From NCBI RefSeq assembly GCF_014333615.1, contig NZ_JACSCY010000011.1:98082-162081 (forward strand): a stretch of DNA of 64,000 nt. Direction: 5' to 3'. This document shows, in pieces, positions 23,666 to 33,600 of the stretch. Each line of letters starts with the position of its first letter. Position 1 is the stretch's first letter. A program made the position numbers and the translations under genes. The notes beneath the pieces are model-generated. The model did not search any database and was not told the origin of the DNA. It saw nothing but the letters and a program-made list of their open reading frames with translations. Origin of the DNA: Hymenobacter citatus. GTDB taxonomy: Bacteria; Bacteroidota; Bacteroidia; Cytophagales; Hymenobacteraceae.

Positions 23666-26600
23666 CTATTTAATACTATTATCTAGTGCGGCTTGCAGGG
23701 TAGCTGCCAGTGACTTGTCGTGTGGGGGAGAGAACAGGTAATTGTGGTCACTCTCTACCTCGTGAATGCGAATGCCCTGTTGCGCGTAGGGTTTCCAGCC
23801 TAGGAACTCGAAGTCTTCCATGTAGTGCGTTTTCTCCTTCACCCGGAACAAATCGATTTTGATGTTTTCGGGTGTCAGCTTGTAGGCGTAATACGCTCTA
23901 TTGTTGGCGCTGCCTACTGCGGCAGCTGCTTTTGTTTCTTCCTGCTTGCGTTTGGTTAGTTTCTGCCAGCTGTCTCGTAGCGACATCACTTTGTAGCGGA
24001 TGGTAGTACGGGGGCTATTTTTTAGCAGTACCAGGAAATATAGCCACTTCATGGTGAACAGCTTTAGAGTACGCACTACCCTTGCCGCCTGCGAAGCGGG
24101 TATTTCTCCTTCGTGTGCGTAGGTGTCAAACAGGCCCAGAAACTGTACCTGCTTGCCGCGGGCCAGCAGCTGGCGCGCCATCTCATAGGCGATGATACCC
24201 CCAAAAGAATAGCCAGCCAGGGCGTAGGGCCCGTTCGGGTTCGTTTTTTCGATGGAGTTGACGTAGTGCGCTGCTATATCCTCAATGGTTTCCAGCGGCT
24301 TCTCTTCCCCATTGAGGCCACAGGCCTGCAGACCATAGATGGGCTGCTCAGGGTCCATGTAGCGACTCATGGCCTGGTACAGCAGCACGTTCAGGCCGGC
24401 GCCGTGCACAAGGTAGAGCGGCGTCTTGGAGCCCTGCGGCTTGATGGGCACCAGCGAATCCCAGGTGATGAATTGACTATCGTGTTCCAGCAACCGCGCC
24501 AGCTTCTCTATGGTAGAGTGCTCGAAGAGAGTAGCTAGGGGCAGGCGCTGACCGATTTCCTTTTCGATGCAGGCCATGACGCGCACGGCCAGCAGCGAGT
24601 GCCCGCCCAGCGCGAAAAAATCAGCAAAAATATCGACCTGATCCATTCCCAGGCAGGTTTTCCAGATATCGGCAATGCGCTGCTCCATGGCCGTGCGAGG
24701 GGCCGTAGGCGCCGGTAGACCCGGCGATTCGGGAGCGAGTAACGCCAGGGCCTTACGGTCTACTTTGCTGTTGAGCGTCAGGGGTAGGGCGGGCAGCGTC
24801 ACGTACGCATCGGGGACCATGTAGGCGGGCAGGCGAGCGGCCAATAGCTGCTTCCAAGTAGCGAGTTGCGCAGCCGAAGCACGGAGGCTGCCTTGTGCAT
24901 CTTTGGGCACCAAGTAGGCCACCAGCCGCTCGTCGCCGGGGCGCGAGCCCTGGGCTAGTACGGCAGCAGCCTGCACATCGGGGCAGGAAAGAAGCAGTTG
25001 TTCAATCTCGCCCAACTCGATGCGGTAGCCCCGGATTTTCACCTGCTGATCCAGACGGCCCAGACACTGTAGCTCTCCGCTGGGCAGCAGGCGACCCAGG
25101 TCACCGGTACGGTATAAAAGCGCATCGGGAGTAGCGCCGAACGGATTTGGGAGGAAGCGCTCAGCCGTTAGATCGGGGCGGCGCCAGTAGCCGCGGGCCA
25201 CACCGTGGCCGGCAATGCACAGCTCGCCTACCTCCCCGGCAGGCACCACTTGCTGTTGCTCATCCAGCACGTAGAACTGCGTGTTGGCAATGGGCTTTCC
25301 AATGGTGATGACCTCTTCCGTGCCAGTTACCTGCTGCACCGACGACCAGATGGTAGTTTCCGTAGGGCCATACATATTCCAGACTGCCTGACACTTACCT
25401 GCCAGGCGGGTAGCCAATTCGGGCAGCAGCGCTTCGCCTCCACACAAGGCTGTAAGGGGTAGGGGCTGCTCCCAACCGGCCTCCAGTACCATGCGCCAAG
25501 TGGCGGGCGTAGCCTGCATGAGCGTAACGCTAGCCGTTTGCATGAGCTGGAGCAGCGCCCGGCCGTCGCGGGCGGTTTCGGTGTCTGCCAGCAGGATGGT
25601 AGCGCCGCTGATGAGCGGCAGAAATAATTCCAGCCCTGCAATATCAAAGGAGATGGTGGTGAGTGCCAGCAACGTATCGGCGGCCGTGATGCCCGGCTGC
25701 TGCTGCATGCTGCGCAGGAAGTTGACCACGTTGCGGTGCGTAACGGCTACTCCTTTAGGCCGGCCGGTAGAGCCGGAGGTGTAAAGAATATACAGTAGTG
25801 CGTCGCTGGTCAGGTGCAGGGTGGGCAACGGCATCAGGCTGGTGCCGGCATCCTCCAGGCGCAACACCGTGGCCGGGGTCTGAAAATCCAGCGTAACGCT
25901 ACCCGCCGTCAGCACAAAGGCCGCTGCGGAGTCCGTCAGCATAAACGCCAACCGCTCCGAGGGGTAGGCCACATCGAGCGGCACGTAGGTGGCACCGCAC
26001 CGCATAATAGCCAGCAGGGCAACCAGCAACTCGGGCGAGCGTTCCACAGCTAGGCCTACCACGTCGCCGATGCCTACTCCGCGGGCAGTGAGGTAGCCAG
26101 CTACCTGTTCGGCCCGGCGCAGCAGCGCTGCATACGACATTTCGGTAGCGCCAAAGCGAATAGCCGTTTGCCGGGGCGTAGCCCGCGCCTGCGCGGCAAT
26201 CAATTGAAACAGCGTAGCCTCGCCGGGGTAGGGTTGCGCAGTGGCATTCAGTTGCCGGTAGGCTGCGTCTGACACAGTGGTAGTGGACACCGGCTTGCCT
26301 AAGCGCATGGCAGGATTCTGAACGATGGCACGCGCCAGCTCTTCAAACTCCGTCATCATGCGGGCAATGGTGGCCACCTCAAACAGCGTGGTGTTGTACG
26401 ACCACTCCAGCACTAGGGCCTGCTCGGTACCACTGATATTCAGAAACAACTCAAACGCCTCGTACTCACGGGGGTTGCTGTGCAGCGTGTAGGTAAGGCC
26501 CTGAAACTGCACACCGTTGGCCATGCCCATATCCACATTGAACATGACCGGTACCAGCGGTATGCGCCCCGGATTGCGCGGAAGGCTGAGCTTTTTGAGC

Positions 26601-27679
26601 AGACCGCCAAAGGTGAGCTGCTGCTGCTCGTAGGCGTCGAACAGGGCTGTTTTGCGCTGTTGAAGGTAGTCGGTGAAACGGGCGGTGGGGGTAGGCCGAC
26701 TGCGGAGCGGCAGCAGGTTTACGCAGTGTCCAATCAGGTTTTGCTTTTCCAGCAACGACTGCCCGGCAGTAGGTAGCCCCACTACCAGGTCTTGCTGGCC
26801 CGTCTGGCGGTGAAGCCACACTTCAAAGGTGGCCAGCAGTGTGGTGACGAAGCTGCACCCGTGGCGCTGGCCCAGGGCTTTTAGCCCGGCTACCACGTCT
26901 GGCGCCAGGGGGTAGTCGGCGCGGCTGCTTTTGTAGGTGCGCACGGCGGGGCGGGGCGCATCGGCTGGCAGCGTCACGGCGGGTACCGCGTCGGTATACT
27001 GCCCTAGCCAATAGGATTCTACGGCCTGGTACGCCGCACTGCGGTTGAATAGCAGTTGCTCATCGGCATAATCACTGAACAGCGGAGCGGCGGGCAAATC
27101 CGGAAACAGACCTTGTACGTTGGCGGAGTACAGCTGCCCCAGCTCCTGCAACAAAATTCCCAGCGACCACCCATCGCAGATGATGTGGTGGGCCGTGAGC
27201 ACCAGTTCATAGGCCGTGGGGGCTAGCTGAAGCAGCCCGGCCCTCAGCAAAGGCCCATGCAGCAGATTGAACAGGTGGCGGGCATCCTGTCGCACGTAGG
27301 CTGCTACTAGCTCGGCCTGTTCGGCGGCAGTGTGATGCGCAATGTTCTGAAAGGACAGCTCAATGGGCAACTCCCGGAACACGCACATATACTGGCCATC
27401 GGCGCTAAAAGCCGACCGCAACGCCTCGTGTCGCCGCACCAGCTGCGCCAGCGCCTGGCGCAACGCTACCCGATCGAGCACGCCCGTGAGCCGCAAGGAT
27501 ACCGACTCGTTGTAAGCACGGCTGGCGTCGTCGCCGCCTACCACGCAAGCAGTCCAGATTTCCGCTTGCGACTCCGTGATGGGTACTACCCGCACCATTT
27601 CCGGCCCCGCGAATGGATCGAACGCGGGAGCTTCGGAAACAGACTTGGCGGGAGCAACAACAGTAGAAATTTGCACCAT
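23666..27679 (-). CDS. NRPS, domain order C-A-PCP-TE
   Basis: A 1337-residue terminal synthetase. Condensation domain about 30-460 with AHHIICDGWS (histidines 164-165, aspartate 169). Adenylation domain about 485-980 with ILYTSGSTGRPKG, NMYGPTETT, YRTGDLG and LTLNSKVDRKAL. Carrier domain with FFALGGHSLLAV, serine 1028. Thioesterase about 1085-1337 with LVHGAG, GYSFGG (serine 1158), aspartate 1185 and histidine 1312. By hand alignment to the GrsA numbering the specificity residues read D-I-L-Q-L-G-M-I-W-K, which resembles remembered glycine codes. It would join its amino acid to the chain from the upstream synthase and release the product. It starts 6 bases after the upstream stop. Confidence 0.93.
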   Translation of the reverse strand: MVQISTVVAPAKSVSEAPAFDPFAGPEMVRVVPITESQAEIWTACVVGGDDASRAYNESVSLRLTGVLDRVALRQALAQLVRRHEALRSAFSADGQYMCVFRELPIELSFQNIAHHTAAEQAELVAAYVRQDARHLFNLLHGPLLRAGLLQLAPTAYELVLTAHHIICDGWSLGILLQELGQLYSANVQGLFPDLPAAPLFSDYADEQLLFNRSAAYQAVESYWLGQYTDAVPAVTLPADAPRPAVRTYKSSRADYPLAPDVVAGLKALGQRHGCSFVTTLLATFEVWLHRQTGQQDLVVGLPTAGQSLLEKQNLIGHCVNLLPLRSRPTPTARFTDYLQQRKTALFDAYEQQQLTFGGLLKKLSLPRNPGRIPLVPVMFNVDMGMANGVQFQGLTYTLHSNPREYEAFELFLNISGTEQALVLEWSYNTTLFEVATIARMMTEFEELARAIVQNPAMRLGKPVSTTTVSDAAYRQLNATAQPYPGEATLFQLIAAQARATPRQTAIRFGATEMSYAALLRRAEQVAGYLTARGVGIGDVVGLAVERSPELLVALLAIMRCGATYVPLDVAYPSERLAFMLTDSAAAFVLTAGSVTLDFQTPATVLRLEDAGTSLMPLPTLHLTSDALLYILYTSGSTGRPKGVAVTHRNVVNFLRSMQQQPGITAADTLLALTTISFDIAGLELFLPLISGATILLADTETARDGRALLQLMQTASVTLMQATPATWRMVLEAGWEQPLPLTALCGGEALLPELATRLAGKCQAVWNMYGPTETTIWSSVQQVTGTEEVITIGKPIANTQFYVLDEQQQVVPAGEVGELCIAGHGVARGYWRRPDLTAERFLPNPFGATPDALLYRTGDLGRLLPSGELQCLGRLDQQVKIRGYRIELGEIEQLLLSCPDVQAAAVLAQGSRPGDERLVAYLVPKDAQGSLRASAAQLATWKQLLAARLPAYMVPDAYVTLPALPLTLNSKVDRKALALLAPESPGLPAPTAPRTAMEQRIADIWKTCLGMDQVDIFADFFALGGHSLLAVRVMACIEKEIGQRLPLATLFEHSTIEKLARLLEHDSQFITWDSLVPIKPQGSKTPLYLVHGAGLNVLLYQAMSRYMDPEQPIYGLQACGLNGEEKPLETIEDIAAHYVNSIEKTNPNGPYALAGYSFGGIIAYEMARQLLARGKQVQFLGLFDTYAHEGEIPASQAARVVRTLKLFTMKWLYFLVLLKNSPRTTIRYKVMSLRDSWQKLTKRKQEETKAAAAVGSANNRAYYAYKLTPENIKIDLFRVKEKTHYMEDFEFLGWKPYAQQGIRIHEVESDHNYLFSPPHDKSLAATLQAALDNSIK

Positions 27680-27685
27680 CGAAAA

Positions 27686-30600
27686 TCAGTTTAAGTTGAT
27701 TTGCAGGTAATGGTCGGGCTGTTCCGGATCGGTTATGAACCAGGCGGGGTTGCCTGCCTGGTCGCGGCCCAGGCGGGCGCCGGGCACCGGGGGCTGGTTG
27801 AGCGCCCGCGTGGTGCCGGCCGGGGCAGGCGCCGTGGCGTGGTCTGGGCTGGCAGGTAGGAAGCCCGCTGCTACCAGCTCATCAATGCTACTCAGGCAAA
27901 GCGCTACCACACGGTCTACCTCGTCCGTGGTGTGCGCTTCTGTCATAAAGCAGGGGAAACCGTCCCAGATATGCACGCCTTTTTCGCGTAGTAGGGTAAA
28001 CAGCAACTCGCCGTACGGCACCTCTTCTTTGAACTTTATCTTCCAGAGCGAGCCAAAGTGCGCCACGAAGAAAGGTAGCTGCCGGCGCTCCAGCTCAGGA
28101 TTCAACGCCTCCGCCAGGTGCTCCGTTTTAGCCGTGAGGCTTTGTTGCAGCGCAGGGCCTTGCTCTTTCATGTAGCGCAACGACTCCTTAGCGGCCGCCA
28201 GCGCCAGCGGATGACGCACGAACGTACCGGCGAAATAGGTAACGCCTACAGCCGGGAATGAGTCGTCGCCGTACTGCCAGAAGCCACCGTCCAGCGCATC
28301 CATCAGCTCCTTACGGCCCGCAATGGCTCCAATGGGTAGGCCGCCGCCCACCACCTTGCCATAGGTAGCCAGGTCGGCTTTGATGCCGAACAGCGCCTGC
28401 GCGCCGCCGGGGTGCATCCGGAAACCGGTAATCACTTCGTCGAATATCAGTGCTACATCGGCGGCGGCTGTAATGGCGCGCACCTCTCGCAGGAAGGCGA
28501 TGGGCCGAAACTCGGGCCGGCGGCTCTGCACGGGCTCTACCAGCACTGCGGCCAGCTCGTGGGCCCGCTCCCGGATGATGCGCAGGCTTTCCTCGGTGCC
28601 ATAGTCCAGAATCAGCATGTTCTGTACGGCCTCCGGCATAATACCGGGCGCCGCCGGAAACGACTTCAGCTTCTTGGTACCACGCACCAGCACTTCGTCG
28701 GCAATACCGTGGTAGGAGCCCGAGAAGGCTACAATAAGCGAGCGGCCCGTAACGGTACGCGCAATGCGCATGGCGCCCAGCACGGCCTCAGAGCCGGTGT
28801 TGCACAGAGCAGCCCGGTCAAAGCCGGTGAACTCGCAAATCAACTGGCTGACCTCGCCGGCCAGCGCGTGCTGTGGGCCTATTTCGTAGCCGCGCTCCAA
28901 CTGCTCGTGCAACACCTGCTTGATGTTGTCGGGCTGGTAGCCGAGCATGGTGGAGCCGAAGCCGTTGAGCACGTCGATGTACTCGTTGCCATCGATGTCC
29001 CACAGCCGGCTACCCTTCGATTTGTTCACCACCAAGGGGTAGACCAGCTCTTTGGTCAGCGGCCGAAAGCCGGATACCACGCGGGGGTCGGCCATGTGGG
29101 CGCGGTGCTGCTGGGCGTAGGCTTTGCTGCCGGCCGTTTTTTGATTGTAGCGCTGCGTGAGTTGGTGCAGAAAGTGTTGCTGCGGCTGGCTAAGCTCGGT
29201 AGCCTGCCGCTCGATGCGGGCGGTGGCGCCAAACGGTTTTTTCAGCTCTGCCTGCTCCTCCGGCGTTAGCTCGGCTACGGCCGTTGCTACGGCCGTAGCC
29301 GACGCAGATACAGCAGGCGCGGGTACTGGTGCTGCCGGTGCTAGTGGGACCACTGATGCAGGTGTTGCTACTGGTGGCTCGGGGGTGCCTTGCAGCAAGG
29401 CAATCTGCCGGGCCAGTAGTTGCAGCTGCTGAGATATCAGCCCCAATGCTGAATCGGGGCCAGCTACTGCTACGGGCGCCGTCATTGGTACGGAGGCCGC
29501 AACGGGGGCCAGCATCGGCGCAAGGGGTATGGATGCAGGTGTTGTAGCCGGCGCTGGCACCGCCACCGGCTGGTAGCGCCCGCTAGGCAACGCCTGATCG
29601 AGGTAGGCGGCTAGAGCGGCGGGGGTAGCGTAGGATTCGTTGAGCTGTCGGAAGGTAATCGGCAGGTCGAATTCCTTGCGCAGCGTGAGGGCCACTTGCG
29701 TGAGCAGCAACGAGTCGAGCCCGATTTCCAGAAAGGTCTGGTCGGGCGTGGTACCACTCATCTCAATACCGGAAGCGTCTTCCAGGATATCGGCAATTTT
29801 TTGCAGGAGTATAGGTAGTCGCATAGGCTGAGCAGGTAAAGAAGCAGTGGGTGCCACCCTGGTAGCAACTGGGGTAGGCGCAGGAGCCACTAGTGGCTCG
29901 GCGGCAACCAGTGCCACAAGGGGAGGCTCCAGCCAGTATAATTGTCGGTCGAAGACGTAGGTAGGCAACGGCACTTTGCGTCGGTTCTGGCCGGCATAGA
30001 ATGCGGCCCAGTCGGGTGTGGCACCGTGCAACCAGAGTTGCCCCAGGGTGTGGAGCAGGGCGTGCACGTCGGTTTGGCTGCCTTGGGTAGGCGGTAGCCC
30101 TGGCAAGGCCACCACGGCACGAGAGCCGGCCTGCTGACGAGCCAGCGTGGCGGCGGTGCTGCCGGGGCCTACCTCCAGCAGCAACGGATTATCCAGCGCT
30201 AGCAGCGTATCCAGCGCATTGGCAAACTGTACGGGCAGGCGTAGGTGCGTGGCCCAATAGGTAGGGTCAGTGGCCTGGGCGTCGGTCAGCCAGGTGCCGC
30301 TTACGGTGGATACCACTGGTTTTTGCGGCCGGTGCAGGGTTACCGTGGATACCACTTGCTGAAAATCGGCCACGGCTGGCTCCATTATGGCCGAGTGAAA
30401 GGCGTGGCTGGTAGCCAGCGGACGGCACGGAATCTGGCGGGCCGCCAGCGTTTCCGCAAAGGCCGCAATGGCTACCTCTGGCCCGGCCACCACACACAAA
30501 GTATGGCTATTCACGGCAGCCATCGACAGCGTGTCGGGTAGCAGACTTTCTACCTCTGCTGCACCGTGGCGCACGGCCAGCATACTACCGCCAGGCAACG

Positions 30601-33600
30601 CGCCCACCAACTGCCCGCGCACGGCCACCAGCCGCAGCGCATCGGCCAGGGAAAACACGCCCGCCAGGTGCGCCGCTACAAACTCGCCGATGCTATGGCC
30701 GCACAACACGGAGGGCACCATGCCCCAGCTCATCCAGAGCCGGGCCAGCGCATACTCCGTCACGAACAGGGCAGGCTGGGTGTAGCGCGTCTGGCGCAAC
30801 TGCGCTTCGGCCGCGGCGCTGGGCTCGGCATACAGCACCGTGCGGATGTCCAGCTCCAGATAAGGCAGCAGCAAAGCGGCGCATTCGTCTACTGCTTGGC
30901 GGTAGGCGGGTTCTTCGGCGTAGAGCGTCTGGCCCATGCCCAGGTATTGTGCCCCTTGACCCGGAAATAGGAAAACCATTTCGCTGGGCACCGCTTGCAG
31001 CGTATTGGCCTGCCCTACCTTGCTCGCGGCTTGCAGCGCCATACGGGCTTCGGCTGGGGTAGAGGCTACCACAAAGCGCCGCTGCGCAAAGTCGGTGCGG
31101 GCAGTTTGCAGCGTGTAGGCCACATCGGCCAACGCTTCCGCGCTATTTTGGTCCAGGTATTCGGCCAGGCGCGACGCGTAGTTCTCGCGGCTGGTGGTGG
31201 TTTTAGCCGACCACGTCAGCAGGTGTACTGGGCGGGCAGTAGTGGGTAGCAGTTCCGGCAAGGGTGCTTCCTCTACTACCACGTGCACATTGGTGCCCCC
31301 TACCCCAAACGAGCTGATGCCCGCCCGTCGCACAGTTGGGGTAGTCCAGTCCCGAAGCGTGGTATTCACGAAGAAAGGACTGTTGGCGAAATCAATACTC
31401 GGGTTGGCCTGCTCGAAGTGCAGCGAAGGCGGCAGTTGCCGATGGTGCAGGGCCAGCGCCGTTTTGATAAAACCCGCCACGCCGGCTGCCGCCGTCAGGT
31501 GCCCCATGTTGCTTTTGATGGAGCCCAGCGCACAGAACTGGTTTTGGGCCTGCTCTCCGAAAGCCATCGACAAGCCTTCCAGCTCAATCGGGTCGCCGAG
31601 GGGGGTAGCGGTACCGTGCGCCTCTATATAACTGATGGTAGCAGGCGCTACGCCAGCATCGTGCAAGGCTGTCCGAATGGCGTGAGCCTGTCCCTCGGCG
31701 TTGGGGGCCGTGAAGCTGCCTTTGGCCGACCCATCGTTGTTGACCCCAATGCCTTTGATGACGGCGTAAATAGTGTCGCCGTCGCGGTGGGCGGCTGCCA
31801 GGCTTTTCATCAATACCACGCCGGCCCCGTCGCTGAACACCGTGCCCTGCCCCTGCGCATCGAAGGAGCGACAGTGGCCATCGGGGCTGAGCATAGCGCC
31901 CTCCTGGTAGCGGTGCCCGCTGCGGGTAGGCGACGTGATGCTGGCGCCGCCGGCCAACGCCAGCTCGCACTGCCCCGCCCGGATGCTCTGCACCGCCTCG
32001 GCAATGGCTAGCAGCGAAGTAGAGCAGGCCGAGTGCACACTCACGGCCGGGCCTTGCAGGTTAAGCTGGTAGGCGGTGCGCGAGGCGACGTAGTCTTTCT
32101 CATTGGCCGTCATCACCTGAAAGCTACCTACCTGCTCTACCACCTTGCTGTTGCTGAGCACGTTGTGCAGCAAGTAGGTATTGTTGCCTACCCCCGCATA
32201 TACGCCTACCCTGGCACCATGCGCAGCGGGCGGATAGCCGGCTTGCTCCAGCGCCTCCCAGGCAATTTCCAGAAACAGCCGTTGCTGCGGGTCCATCACC
32301 TGCGCCAGCTTGGGCGAAATACCGAAGAAAGCCGCGTCGAACTGGCCGGGCTCCTCCATGATGCCCCGCGCCCGCACATAGGCAGGGTCGTGCCGCGTCT
32401 CGGCTGAGATGCTGGCGTCCAGCTCCTCGGCTGTGAAGAATTGAATTGTTTCTCTACCCTCCCGCAGCACCTTCCACAGCTCGGCTATGGTGCCGGCGCC
32501 CGGAAAGCGCCCGGCCATCCCAATCACGGCTACGTCGGACTGAGTGGTGGCAGCGGGCGGCATGTTGGGTGAAGTGGCAGCTAAGGGCGCGGCGCTATGC
32601 TGCCCAGCGAGGTACTGGTTGAGGCTGGCGGCCGTAGGGTGTTGATACAGCCGCGTAATCGGCACCTGATACTGAAAGCGCTGGCGCAGCAACACCACCG
32701 TCTTTTGCGCCAGCAGAGAGTTGCCACCCAGCTCGAAGAAATTATCATCGGCGCCAATGGGCTCAATGCGCAGCAGCTCGCTCCAGGTGGCGGCAATGTT
32801 CTTCTCGGCGGGCGTGGTGGGCTTGCGGTACAGGGCGGCCAGCGCCGGTCGCTCGCTACTGGGCGCAGGCAGGGCTTTCTTGTCTACTTTGCCGCTGGTG
32901 GTGCGGGGTAGCTCCTTTAGCCACACAAAGGCCGCGGGCACCATGTAGTCGGGTAGTTGCTGCTCCAGGGCAGCGCGCACGGCGGCAGTAGGCTCATCGG
33001 GACCGGCTGCTACAAGGTAGGCAACGAGCTGCTTGTAGCCTCCGGCCGTTTCGCGCGCTACCACCACCGCTTGTTGCACGCCGCTGAGGCTGTTCAGCGC
33101 TACCTCCACCTCACCCAGCTCAATGCGGTGCCCGCGGATTTTCACCTGGTCGTCGCGGCGGCCCAGAAATTCGATGGTGCCGTCGGGCAGGTAGCGGCCC
33201 AGGTCGCCGGTGCGGTAGAGGCGCGCCGGCTGGCCAGCCGCGTCGGTGTATTCCACAAACTTTTCGGCCGTCAGAGCAGGCTGATGCAGGTAGCCTTCGG
33301 CCAGGCAGGCGCCCGCCGCGCAGATTTCACCGATTTCGCCAGCCGGCAATGGCTGCAAGGCTTCGTCTACAATCAGAATCTGCACGTTGTCGATGGGCCT
33401 ACCAATAGTGGGCAGCGCCGGCCACGCAGCGGGCGGACCGGTGAGCGGCAGCTCCGTTACCACATGGCATTCCGTGGGGCCGTACTGGTTGTAGAGCACG
33501 CAGCCGGGTAGGGCCTCGAAAAAAGCAACCAGTTGCGGGGTGCGTTTCAACTGCTCTCCCGCGGTCATGATTTCCTGCAAATCGACGGGAAACTGCTGCG

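Noticed and set aside
28412..29269. A 285-codon open frame on the plus strand, antisense to the aminotransferase region
   Set aside because: It mirrors the synthase gene in a high-GC region. Its product has no domain motif, and the opposite frame encodes a complete PLP domain.
31283..32011. A 242-codon open frame antisense to the ketosynthase
   Set aside because: A shadow of the conserved ketosynthase frame; no start context or family features.
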